From positions 17,811 through 81,810 of the forward strand of contig JAZQHC010000005.1 in assembly GCA_045540335.1 (NCBI GenBank): 64,000 nucleotides of DNA. The letters run 5' to 3'. Positions 45,301 through 53,272 of this stretch are shown here, piece by piece. The DNA comes from RGIG7213 sp045540335. Lineage in GTDB: Bacteria > Bacillota > Clostridia > Oscillospirales > CAG-272. The stretch's first letter is position 1; every line of letters starts with the position of its first letter. Below the pieces are notes generated by a model. It saw only the letters and a list, made by a program, of their open reading frames with translations. It was not told where the DNA came from and did no database searches. The position numbers and the translations under genes are program-made.

Positions 45301-46365
45301 ATGAAAAAAGGTTATCTTGCGCTTGAAAACGGCAAAATATTTGAAGGTAATTTCGTAACGGATACGGTAACGTCGTCAGGTAAGGTTGTTTTTACAACGG
45401 GCGTTGTTGGGTATAACAACACGTTGAACGACCCGTGTAACCTCGGGCTGATAGTAGTACAAACATTTCCGCTGATAGGCGTATGCGGTATAATTCCCGG
45501 TATGAAGGGGCAGAAAGTGTATCCTTCTGCATATATCGTTACCGAAATAGTAGAAGAGCCTTCAAACCATAATTGCCAGGGTAAATTGTCCGATTATCTT
45601 AACGACAACGGCGTTTGCTGTCTTTGCGGCGTCGATACAAGAGAGCTTACGCGCACTTTAAGAGATGAAGGCGCGATGTACGGTGCAATTGCCGCAGATA
45701 AAGATGAAGCATTAAAGCTTGCAAAATCATATAAACCCGTATGTTCTGTAGGTGCAGTATATGAAAACGAGGGTGTAACTACCTTTAAAGCAAAAGCACC
45801 GCAGTACAACGTTGCCGTAATAAATTACGGCGCACAGAGGGATCTTTCCCAAAGGCTTATTGACAGGCGCTGCAACGTAACGGTGTATCCTTACGACGTT
45901 TCCGCACAGGAAATACTTGTGCAGGGATACGACGGCGTCGTTCTTTCAGACGGCCCCGGCAACCCCGCCGAATACACCGCACAAATAGAAGAAATCAAAA
46001 AAATCATGGGCAATGTGCCGATATTCGCTTGCGGATTAGGGCATCAGCTTTTGGCTATTGCCAACGGCGCACAAACGGCTGCAAATAAAACGGGGCACAG
46101 GGGGGCAAACCTTCCCGTGCGCGATCTTGCAGGTGAAAAAACATATATTACAACACAAAATCACGGCTATACGGTAAAGGCAGAATCGATAGATACGGCA
46201 AAAGCGGCAATATCGTTTGTAAACGCCAACGATAACGACGTAGAGGGTATCAAATACACGGCACACCCGTCGTTCTCGGTTCAGTTTATACCGCAAGAAA
46301 TATCTGCACCTGCAGATACGGCATTTGTTTACGATACATTCGTTTCAATGCTGGGCAACAGATAA
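45301..46365 (+). CDS. carA: Carbamoyl phosphate synthetase small subunit with a missing glutaminase triad
   Basis: A 354-residue CarA of normal length and layout: an N-terminal CarA-specific domain (KKGYLALENGKIFEG... CGVDTRELTRTLRDEGAM) and a class I glutaminase-like domain. The active site is gone. The nucleophile elbow PIFGICLGHQ reads PIFACGLGHQ, putting Gly245 at the Cys position. The SVQYHPEA motif reads SVQFIPQE, so His and Glu are Ile330 and Gln332. The TQNHG motif is kept. It probably remains a structural partner of CarB but should not hydrolyse glutamine. The start could also be TTG 45292. Confidence 0.9.
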   Translation: MKKGYLALENGKIFEGNFVTDTVTSSGKVVFTTGVVGYNNTLNDPCNLGLIVVQTFPLIGVCGIIPGMKGQKVYPSAYIVTEIVEEPSNHNCQGKLSDYLNDNGVCCLCGVDTRELTRTLRDEGAMYGAIAADKDEALKLAKSYKPVCSVGAVYENEGVTTFKAKAPQYNVAVINYGAQRDLSQRLIDRRCNVTVYPYDVSAQEILVQGYDGVVLSDGPGNPAEYTAQIEEIKKIMGNVPIFACGLGHQLLAIANGAQTAANKTGHRGANLPVRDLAGEKTYITTQNHGYTVKAESIDTAKAAISFVNANDNDVEGIKYTAHPSFSVQFIPQEISAPADTAFVYDTFVSMLGNR

Positions 46366-46375
46366 ACTAAATTTT

Positions 46376-46417
46376 GTTGCCCACGGCATTAACGGGCAAC
46401 TTTCGCAAAAAGCGAAA
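46376..46417 (+). other. Two small hairpins between carA and carB
   Basis: GTTGCCC (46376-46382) pairs with GGGCAAC (46394-46400), directly followed by TTTCGC-AAAAA-GCGAAA (46401-46417). This 88-base gap is the largest inside the operon. There is no T-run, so a processing or stability role is more likely than termination. Confidence 0.5.
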
Positions 46418-46453
46418 CACAGCCGATTTTAAAAGAAAGCGAAGGTCATAAAT

Positions 46454-49400
46454 ATGCCAAAGGATTTAAGTATAAAGAAGGTTCTTGTTATCGGTTCGGG
46501 TCCTATTGTTATCGGTCAGGCCGCAGAATTTGACTATGCAGGCGCGCAGGCGTGCCGCGTATTGAAATCCGAAGGGGTAGAAGCGGTTTTGGTAAACTGC
46601 AACCCTGCCACGATCATGACGGATTTTTCAATGGCAAACGAGATATATCTTGAACCGTTGAATACCGAAACAATAAAAAGAATAATTTTAAAAGAAAAAC
46701 CCGACAGCTTGCTTGCAGGCTTGGGCGGCCAAACGGGCCTTACCATAGCAATGCAGCTGTATAAGGAAGGGTTTCTTCAAAAACATAACGTGCGCTTGAT
46801 AGGTACGAATGCAGACGCTATCATCCGCGCGGAAGACAGACAGCGCTTCAAGGATACGATGGACGAGATAAATCAGCCCTGTATCCCCTCGGACACTACG
46901 CACAACCTTGAAGAGGCTGTGCAAATAGCAAACCGTATCGGTTACCCCGTTATTATCCGCCCTGCCTTTACACTTGGCGGTGCAGGCGGCGGCGTTGCTT
47001 ATAATGAAGAGCAGCTTCGCATTACTGCATCTAATGGATTAAATATGTCACCGATACATCAAATTCTTGTTGAAAAATATATCTTCGGATATAAGGAAGT
47101 GGAATTTGAGGTTATGCGCGACGGCGCAGGAAACGTTATTACAGTATGTTCTATGGAAAACGTCGATCCTGTCGGCGTGCATACCGGCGACAGTATAGTT
47201 GTTGCACCTGCACTTTCCCTTACCGATAAAGAATATACCATGTTAAGCACTGCGGCACTGAATATTATTGCCGCGTTGAAGATAGAGGGCGGCTGTAACT
47301 GCCAGTTCGCACTTGATCCGTACAGCGACGACTACTTCGTTATCGAGGTTAACCCCAGGGTTTCACGTTCGTCTGCTTTGGCAAGTAAGGCAACCGGTTA
47401 CCCCATTGCAAAGGTTACGTCGAAAATTGCGCTTGGCTACACGCTTGACGAAATTCCCAACGACGTTACGGGTATAACCTGCGCTTGCTTCGAGCCTACG
47501 GTTGACTACGTTGTTTTAAAAATGCCCAAATGGCCCTTTGATAAATTCCCGTATGCTTCCAGAAAGCTGGGCACGCAAATGAAGGCGACGGGCGAAGTAA
47601 TGGCTATCGGCGACAGCTTTGAATCTGCTTTGATGAAGGCGGTACGCGGTGCAGAGCTTTCGTTGGATACGCTTCATTTGCCGACGCTTGACGAATGCGC
47701 CGATATCAAAGCAAAGCTTAACGATATCGACGACGTAAGGATATTTGCCGTTTACGAGGCACTTCGCCGCGGCGTATCCGTTGATGAAATAAACGATATT
47801 ACTAAAATAGACAAGTTTTTTATAAATAAAATAAAACGACTTGTAGAATACGAAAAAGCAATATCCGATGCGAAAGATTTCGATAAGGATATGTATCTTA
47901 CGGGTAAACGCTTAGGTTATACCGATAAAGCACTTGCAAGAATAGCCAATAAACCCATAGGTGAAAAGCTGTACCCCGTTTACAAAACGGTTGATACGTG
48001 CGCCGGCGAATTTGCGGCAAAAACGCCCTATTTCTATTCGGTTTACGGCAAAGCGTGCGAAGCTCGTCCGAAGGCACAAACGGGAAGGGAAAAGATAATA
48101 GTTTTGGGCTCAGGACCTATTCGTATCGGTCAGGGTATAGAATTCGACTATTCTTCCGTTCACTGCGCAAAAACCTTGCGCGCACTTGGATACGAGGTTA
48201 TAATAATCAATAACAACCCCGAAACCGTTTCTACAGACTTCGACGTTTCAGACAGGCTTTATTTCGAGCCGCTTTCACCTGAGGACGTAATGGGCGTTAT
48301 CGAAGTGGAAAAGCCTATCGGCGTTGTGGTTGCATTCGGCGGACAAACGGCTATAAAGCTTGTAAAATTTCTTAGTGATTCGGGCATCAGAATACTTGGT
48401 ACTTCTGCCGAAGGTATCGACCTTGCGGAAGACCGCGAAAAATTCGATGCTTTGCTTAATTCACACGGAATCAAACGCCCGAAGGGCTTGGGCGTTATGA
48501 CGATGGAAGAAGCTCTTCAAGCGGCAAATTCCATAAAATATCCCGTTTTGCTTCGCCCGTCGTACGTTATAGGCGGTCAGAATATGACTATTGCATATAC
48601 AGACGAGGACGTAAGACAGTATATGGAGCTTATTCTTTCCCACGATATTGAAAACCCCGTTCTTATTGACAAATATATGTGCGGAACAGAGCTTGAGGTA
48701 GATGTTATTTCCGACGGAGAAGACGTTCTTATCCCGGGTATTATGGAGCATATTGAACGCGCAGGCGTTCACAGCGGCGACTCGATAGCTATATATCCGC
48801 CGCAAAGCATTTCTGATAAGCTGATACACAGAATAATCGAATGCTCAACCTTGCTTTCGAAATCCTTGGGCACGAAGGGGCTTGTAAATATACAATACCT
48901 TATTTACGAAGGCGAGCTTTACGTTATCGAGGTAAACCCCAGGGCATCACGTACCATACCGTACATCAGTAAGGTAACGGGTATTCCCATGGTTGATATT
49001 GCTTCGCGCGTAATGCTTGGGGCAACCCTTAAAGAGCTTGGCTACGAAAGCGGGCTTTATAAAATACCGCCGTACGTTGCGGTAAAGGTTCCCGTATTCT
49101 CGTTTGAAAAACTGTCTGACGTTAACTCTTCCCTCGGGCCTGAAATGAAATCAACCGGCGAAGTTCTCGGCGTTGGTAAAAACCTTACCGAGGCATTGTT
49201 TAAGGGTATGGTTTCCGCAGGCTTCAGAATGGATATCCGCAAGGGTGACGGCGTTTACATAACGGTTGGCGATAATGACAAGTTTGAAATAGTAAAGCTT
49301 GCTAAAAAATATGCCGACCTTGGCTTGAATATATATGCTACAAAAGGCACGGCGGCGGCTATTTCCGCGCTTGGCGGCATTGAAGTCGGCATTATCGGCA

Positions 49401-50497
49401 ACGGTGCGGAAAATACGATACTTGAAAATGCAACTCGCCTGCTTGATGAAGGTAAAATAAAGCTGATAGTTTATACCGGCGCAAAAACGAAACGCGCGCA
49501 GGAGGATTATATCGACTTGCACAGAAGGGCACTTCTTGCAGGCGTAGCTTGTATGACCTCGCTTGATACGGCAAACGCACTGGCAGATATCGTAGCATCT
49601 CGCTTTACGCTTCATAATACAGAGCTTGTTGATATCAACCATATGAGGACAGAACGCAAAAAGCTTCACTTTTCAAAGCTGCAGGCGTGCGGCAACGATT
49701 ATCTGTTCTTTGATAACACAAGCGGTGAAATAACGTGCCCTGAATCACTTACTATTTCCGTATGTGACAGAAACTACGGTGTAGGTGCAGACGGTATAGT
49801 GCTTATTGAAAAATCGCGCAAGGCAGATGCGAAGATACGTATTTTCAATAAAGACGGAAGCGAAGGTAAAATGGCGGGCAACAGCGTAAGATGCGTTGCA
49901 AAATATCTTTACGATAACGGTATTACCGATAAGGAAGAGCTTGATATAGAAACTGAAAGCGGCATCAAGCATTTGAAGCTGTATATTTACGGCGGCTTGG
50001 TTCGTTCTGTAAGCGGCGATATGGGTCAGGTGTCTTTGAAGGTTGAAGACGTACCCACCACTCTTGAAGGGGAAGCTGTTATCAACCGTGAGGTTACCGT
50101 TGGTGAAGAACAATACAGTATCACCTGCGTTTCGGTAGGAAATCCGCACTGCGTAGTATTCTGCGACAGCGTTGACGCCGTAAACGTAGAAGAGGTAGGC
50201 CCGACATTTGAAAACTGCGAATACTTCCCTGAAAGGGTAAATACCGAATTTGTAAGGGTGGTAAACAGAAATACGTTAAAAATGCGCGTATGGGAAAGGG
50301 GCAACGGTGAAACGCTTGCCTGCGGTACAGGCGCGTGCGCTGCGGCAGTAGCGGCTGTTGTAAACGGCTATTGCGAAGAAAATTCCGATATAACGGTAAA
50401 GCTTCGCGGCGGCGACCTTATAGTTAATTACTCTAACGGCAGGGTAACTCTTACCGGCGCGGTAGAAGCCGTGTTTGACGGTACTATTACAATGTAA
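46454..50497 (+). CDS. carB: Fusion of carbamoyl phosphate synthetase large subunit and diaminopimelate epimerase
   Basis: A 1347-residue product. Residues 1 to about 1060 are a complete CarB: two CPSase/ATP-grasp halves (VLVIGSGPIVIGQAAEFDYAG and IIVLGSGPIRIGQGIEFDY) and an MGS-like allosteric domain. From about residue 1070 the chain is DapF, beginning LHFSKLQACGNDYLFFDN and ending with GNGETLACGTGACAAAVA (Cys1290, one of the two catalytic cysteines). The other catalytic Cys is replaced by Ala1141 in KMAGNSVRC. There is no stop at the junction; an in-frame ATG at 49643 lacks a ribosome binding site. CarB makes carbamoyl phosphate for argF; DapF serves lysine and peptidoglycan synthesis. Confidence 0.92.
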   Translation: MPKDLSIKKVLVIGSGPIVIGQAAEFDYAGAQACRVLKSEGVEAVLVNCNPATIMTDFSMANEIYLEPLNTETIKRIILKEKPDSLLAGLGGQTGLTIAMQLYKEGFLQKHNVRLIGTNADAIIRAEDRQRFKDTMDEINQPCIPSDTTHNLEEAVQIANRIGYPVIIRPAFTLGGAGGGVAYNEEQLRITASNGLNMSPIHQILVEKYIFGYKEVEFEVMRDGAGNVITVCSMENVDPVGVHTGDSIVVAPALSLTDKEYTMLSTAALNIIAALKIEGGCNCQFALDPYSDDYFVIEVNPRVSRSSALASKATGYPIAKVTSKIALGYTLDEIPNDVTGITCACFEPTVDYVVLKMPKWPFDKFPYASRKLGTQMKATGEVMAIGDSFESALMKAVRGAELSLDTLHLPTLDECADIKAKLNDIDDVRIFAVYEALRRGVSVDEINDITKIDKFFINKIKRLVEYEKAISDAKDFDKDMYLTGKRLGYTDKALARIANKPIGEKLYPVYKTVDTCAGEFAAKTPYFYSVYGKACEARPKAQTGREKIIVLGSGPIRIGQGIEFDYSSVHCAKTLRALGYEVIIINNNPETVSTDFDVSDRLYFEPLSPEDVMGVIEVEKPIGVVVAFGGQTAIKLVKFLSDSGIRILGTSAEGIDLAEDREKFDALLNSHGIKRPKGLGVMTMEEALQAANSIKYPVLLRPSYVIGGQNMTIAYTDEDVRQYMELILSHDIENPVLIDKYMCGTELEVDVISDGEDVLIPGIMEHIERAGVHSGDSIAIYPPQSISDKLIHRIIECSTLLSKSLGTKGLVNIQYLIYEGELYVIEVNPRASRTIPYISKVTGIPMVDIASRVMLGATLKELGYESGLYKIPPYVAVKVPVFSFEKLSDVNSSLGPEMKSTGEVLGVGKNLTEALFKGMVSAGFRMDIRKGDGVYITVGDNDKFEIVKLAKKYADLGLNIYATKGTAAAISALGGIEVGIIGNGAENTILENATRLLDEGKIKLIVYTGAKTKRAQEDYIDLHRRALLAGVACMTSLDTANALADIVASRFTLHNTELVDINHMRTERKKLHFSKLQACGNDYLFFDNTSGEITCPESLTISVCDRNYGVGADGIVLIEKSRKADAKIRIFNKDGSEGKMAGNSVRCVAKYLYDNGITDKEELDIETESGIKHLKLYIYGGLVRSVSGDMGQVSLKVEDVPTTLEGEAVINREVTVGEEQYSITCVSVGNPHCVVFCDSVDAVNVEEVGPTFENCEYFPERVNTEFVRVVNRNTLKMRVWERGNGETLACGTGACAAAVAAVVNGYCEENSDITVKLRGGDLIVNYSNGRVTLTGAVEAVFDGTITM

Positions 50498-50523
50498 TAA
50501 AATTATTTGCCCCAAAAAGGCTG

Positions 50524-50562
50524 AAAAACGGAGATGCTTCATTACGAAGCATCTCCGTTTTT
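50524..50562. terminator. Bidirectional terminator between carB-dapF and the AgrC-like gene
   Basis: A perfect 17-bp stem (AAAAACGGAGATGCTTC with its complement) around ATTAC. The stem ends in T5 on both strands, so it can end the arginine operon and the converging sensor-regulator transcript. Confidence 0.92.
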
Positions 50563-50629
50563 GTATTTATATGTAAGACGTACGGCTACGTATAATGATA
50601 CGAAATTAAGCTTTTTAAACCAGGTAGAA

Positions 50630-51925
50630 TTATTTGGCTATACAAAGGTCGATATCAACCTTAAATATTTTATCCTCACACGTTAGCTTTACTTCACCGT
50701 CGTATTTTTTTGCCGTTTTTTGAAGGGAATACAATCCGTACCCGTGAAGCGAACGATCAGTTTTTGTTGTTTTTAGGGTGTTATTTTTGATTACGGCATT
50801 CTCTAAAACGGGATTTGATATTGAAATAAAGCAAAATCCGCTGTTGCATTGCGAAAGCACGGTAATTTCCTTTTTTAATTCACGCGGCATTTTTTCACAG
50901 GCATCAAGTGCGTTATCTATCGTGTTTCCGAAAATAACGCAAAGGTCCACAGGCGAAAGTGATTGCGAAACAAATCCGTTGAATATGATGCTTGCGTTGA
51001 TCTTTTCTGCGTGAAGTTGCTTTTCTGCCAAAATTGCATCAACGATGCCGTTGCCGGAATCGTATTTTGCCAAGTCTGCGGCAGAATACAAGTTGTTTTC
51101 ACCGTTTTGCAGAATTTCAAGTGCAGAATCGTTGTCGTTATCCTGCAAGCATTTTGTAAGGCCGATTTTTATATTTTTAAAATCATGCCTGAACCTTCGC
51201 AATTCGTAATTTGATCTTGCTAAAGCACTGTAATGCTCTGCTTGGGCTTGAAGCGCGCGCTCGAACAATTCGTTTTGATGGCGCAAATGCGAATTGGTAA
51301 GCGTCGTTATAAGTAAAACGGGGAATATGCTGCACAAAAACACCGCCAAAAATATCAGCGATAACCGCATTGCAATGCCCCACAAAGAGAATTCATCAAG
51401 CAAGGGGTTTGAAGCCATTAAGCTTGTAACGCAAGAGCTTATTACCAACGATATCACCGTAAATATCTTTATTTTAGGCGGAACAGACGATAAAATACTT
51501 TTAATAAACGACGATACTTTTGTGTTAAAGCAACAAACACACGCTATTGCAAGCATTATCAAATACACGGCAAATTCAGTATAGGTATATGCATAGCCTT
51601 CAAGGCGTACTATGCAGCTGACGGTTATCATCAATATCAGCTCGATACAGTATATCATCATATATTCGCCTAAAACCGATATAAGCTTTAAATTTTTGCA
51701 GCTGAATTTTGCAGCCAGTATTTGAAATGGGTGCGAAATTGCGTATATTACCAAAAATATTTCCCTTGGAAAAATAAAACCCGAAATAAGCAATGGGCAA
51801 TATATAAGTGCGGATAAAAGTAAACATAGCCTTACGTTAAGCTTTTTATCCATTATTTTTACGGAAGATAACAAAACCATGCCAAACAAGAAGAATGATT
51901 CGATCGTAGCAAGCAGTTCTTTCAT
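50630..51925 (-). CDS. AgrC-like sensor histidine kinase (GHKL type)
   Basis: A 431-residue membrane sensor. About six hydrophobic helices fill residues 1-205, a coiled-coil linker follows, then RRFRHDFKNIKIGL with the phosphoacceptor His (about residue 250). IFGNTIDNALDACEKM is the N-box and HGYGLYSLQKTAKKYDGEV the G-box of the HATPase_c_5 domain. This is the layout of AgrC/ComD-type peptide receptors. It overlaps the regulator gene by one base (TAATG). No agrB or agrD is nearby; a 15-codon ORF is divergently encoded. Confidence 0.9.
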   Translation of the reverse strand: MKELLATIESFFLFGMVLLSSVKIMDKKLNVRLCLLLSALIYCPLLISGFIFPREIFLVIYAISHPFQILAAKFSCKNLKLISVLGEYMMIYCIELILMITVSCIVRLEGYAYTYTEFAVYLIMLAIACVCCFNTKVSSFIKSILSSVPPKIKIFTVISLVISSCVTSLMASNPLLDEFSLWGIAMRLSLIFLAVFLCSIFPVLLITTLTNSHLRHQNELFERALQAQAEHYSALARSNYELRRFRHDFKNIKIGLTKCLQDNDNDSALEILQNGENNLYSAADLAKYDSGNGIVDAILAEKQLHAEKINASIIFNGFVSQSLSPVDLCVIFGNTIDNALDACEKMPRELKKEITVLSQCNSGFCFISISNPVLENAVIKNNTLKTTKTDRSLHGYGLYSLQKTAKKYDGEVKLTCEDKIFKVDIDLCIAK

Positions 51926-52632
51926 TATGCCCTCAAATAAAAAGTTTTTATAAATTCCCGATATGATCGTTTGAAATTTGCAACGTGGTTTCTGCCTATT
52001 TGCGCCTTTTCCCCGTTTGATAACGATATTTCGTTGTTTGATATCTTATCTATGTGGTACATATTTATCGCATACGATCTGTGTATGCGGTAAAAGCAGT
52101 AATGCGGTAAAGCGTCAAGCACCGCAGACATCGTTTTCGAGCTGCGAAACGTTCCGCTTCGGGTGCGTATGGTGCAGTATTTTCCGTCGCTTTCAAGGTA
52201 TATTATATTTTTTGAATGAATTATTTTTTGCCCGTCTGATTCGTTTATTATTATCGGCGCAAGCGTTTTCTCTCTGCTTATGTATGAATTAAGTGCCGAA
52301 TGCAATTCCTCAATGGAAATCGGCTTTTTAAAAAAGCGGTACGGGTTAACTTCAAAGCAATCGAATACGAAATCGGGAAAATTAGTTACGAAAATTATAC
52401 TGCACGTGCAATTTCTTTTTCGCAGATCGCGTGCGGTCTGCATTCCGTCAAGATCAGGCATTTGGTAGTCTAAAAATACGATATCAAACGCCATGTCCGA
52501 ATTGATAAGATCCTTGCCGGATGAAAATTCGTACATATCGATCTGAATACGTTTTGTTTTTTTATATTCTGCGATACTGTTGCGCAACTCGTTTCTGAAA
52601 ACGGCTTCATCATCGCATATTGCTATTTGCAT
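51925..52632 (-). CDS. LytTR-family response regulator (AgrA-like)
   Basis: A 235-residue regulator. MQIAICDDEAVF is the receiver start with its acidic pair, VFLDYQMPDLDGMQ carries the phosphorylatable Asp, and FVTNF...FFKKPI the Thr-like and Lys positions. The C-terminal LytTR domain (IHSKNIIYLESDGKYCTIRT ... HRSYAINMYHIDKI) binds DNA through beta-strands. ATG 52632 matches homologue starts; GTG 52638 is an alternative. It should bind paired direct repeats such as those at 52963-52993. Confidence 0.93.
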   Translation of the reverse strand: MQIAICDDEAVFRNELRNSIAEYKKTKRIQIDMYEFSSGKDLINSDMAFDIVFLDYQMPDLDGMQTARDLRKRNCTCSIIFVTNFPDFVFDCFEVNPYRFFKKPISIEELHSALNSYISREKTLAPIIINESDGQKIIHSKNIIYLESDGKYCTIRTRSGTFRSSKTMSAVLDALPHYCFYRIHRSYAINMYHIDKISNNEISLSNGEKAQIGRNHVANFKRSYREFIKTFYLRA

Positions 52633-52652
52633 AAACACACCACTCCGTTTTT

Positions 52653-52681
52653 TATACAGTACACTCCAACCCTAATATAAA
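52653..52681 (+). promoter_or_regulatory. Putative promoter of the 15-codon ORF
   Basis: TATACA at 52653-52658 and TATAAA at 52676-52681 with a 17-base spacer. Start near 52688 would give a ~47-base leader. That leader contains an imperfect dyad, TTGG...CCAA, at 52695-52712. Confidence 0.5.
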
Positions 52682-52734
52682 TTCCCCTGCGGCTTTGGTA
52701 ACATGGTGCCAACAAAACAAAGGGGGAAGAAAAA

Positions 52735-52782
52735 ATGTCTGAAGCATTGCTTGATCTTCTTAGATGGATATTTGGTTTTTAA
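52735..52782 (+). CDS. 15-residue amphipathic peptide beside the AgrC/AgrA-like pair
   Basis: ATG 52735 opens MSEALLDLLRWIFGF and ends at TAA 52780-52782. AGGGGG at 52721-52726 lies eight bases upstream, one of the strongest ribosome binding sites in the window. A long hairpin terminator follows 29 bases later, so a dedicated ~165-base transcript is likely. The peptide is amphipathic, with acidic N-terminal residues and a hydrophobic aromatic end, vaguely like delta-toxin/phenol-soluble modulins or short hydrophobic pheromones. It has no Cys, leader or processing site of an AgrD. The role as signal or effector is inference. Confidence 0.6.
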   Translation: MSEALLDLLRWIFGF

Positions 52783-52810
52783 GAGCGAATCGGGTTGATC
52801 TATTTTAAAA

Positions 52811-52855
52811 TAAAATCGGGTTGTAACCTTTGGGTAACAACCCAATTTTATTTTT
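52811..52855 (+). terminator. Terminator of the short-peptide transcript
   Basis: TAAAATCGGGTTGT (52811-52824) pairs with ACAACCCAATTTTA (52837-52850) with one mismatch, an inner ACC/GGT closes the loop, and TTTTT follows at 52851-52855. Confidence 0.85.
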
Positions 52856-52962
52856 GCAAACAGATTACTTTGTTTGCCGTATTTATACGATAATTTTAAT
52901 GTAAAGTTATAAATTAGATGTTAAAATGCAGTTACTATTTTATTTAATTTATCGCATAATGT

Positions 52963-53031
52963 GCCGTTAACTCTTGTTTTTTGACCGTTTACTCCATTTC
53001 TACTTGAATTAAGTGTAAAATTATGTAAAAT
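52963..53031 (+). promoter_or_regulatory. Direct repeats of LytTR type plus promoter
   Basis: GCCGTTAACT (52963-52972) and ACCGTTTACT (52984-52993) recur with a period of exactly 21 bases, two helical turns. The second ends 10 bases before TTGAAT (53004-53009), which pairs with TAAAAT (53026-53031) over a 16-base spacer. Repeat period and distance to -35 match the promoters bound by AgrA/LytTR regulators. Predicted start near 53038. Confidence 0.68.
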
Positions 53032-53037
53032 AATAAC

Positions 53038-53190
53038 AATAATTGATTTTAAAGTTGTATTTAGTATTTTCGCAGACTTTTTGGCTTTCTCTTCATTGGT
53101 CTTACAAGTCTTTCGATTGGCTTATAAGATAAAGGCATGGCTTGTGCGGGTTATCCCCCTGATGTCCCGCACACCATGTCTTTTTATTTT
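53038..53190 (+). ncRNA. Candidate small RNA controlled by the LytTR-type promoter
   Basis: From the predicted start near 53038 to the strong terminator at 53134-53190 there is no credible ORF: the only ATG-led frame (53137, 23 codons) lies inside the terminator and lacks a proper ribosome binding site. The ~150-base transcript contains an imperfectly repeated CTTxCATTGG/CTTTCGATTGG element followed by the GC-rich hairpin. A second possible promoter (TTGATT 53043, TATTTT 53065) would give a shorter form. It could also act as the leader of the YitT-like gene. Confidence 0.5.
53134..53190 (+). terminator. Strong intrinsic terminator ahead of the YitT-like gene
   Basis: GGCATGG/CCATGTC and GTGCGGG/CCCGCAC form a two-part stem with a small internal loop and a 15-base apical loop, followed by TTTTT and further T-rich sequence. 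No ORF precedes it, implying a noncoding transcript. Confidence 0.88.
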
Positions 53191-53204
53191 ATTTTTGCAG
53201 GTAC

Positions 53205-53233
53205 TTGAAAAAAATAAATCGGCGTGTTACAAT
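53205..53233 (+). promoter_or_regulatory. Promoter of the YitT-like gene
   Basis: TTGAAA at 53205-53210 and TACAAT at 53228-53233, spacer 17. GGGGG just before ATG 53273 serves as ribosome binding site. Confidence 0.78.
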
Positions 53234-53272
53234 GTATCGTAAAATCGTTATGATCATCATTTTGGGGGTAAT

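Noticed and set aside
46021..46300. Frameshift or sequencing error as the cause of the missing CarA triad
   Set aside because: The frame and flanking conserved residues (LGHQLLAIA, TQNHG, SFSVQF, DTAFVYDTF) remain intact on both sides of all three changes.
52653..52734. LytTR-type repeats directly upstream of the 15-codon ORF
   Set aside because: Only isolated GTT/AAC triplets occur there; no pair has the 20-23 base period required.
53137..53208. 23-codon ORF MACAGYPPDVPHTMSFYFIF... in the sRNA region
   Set aside because: It lies inside the terminator stem and its ATG follows AAAGG by a single base; coding use is unlikely.
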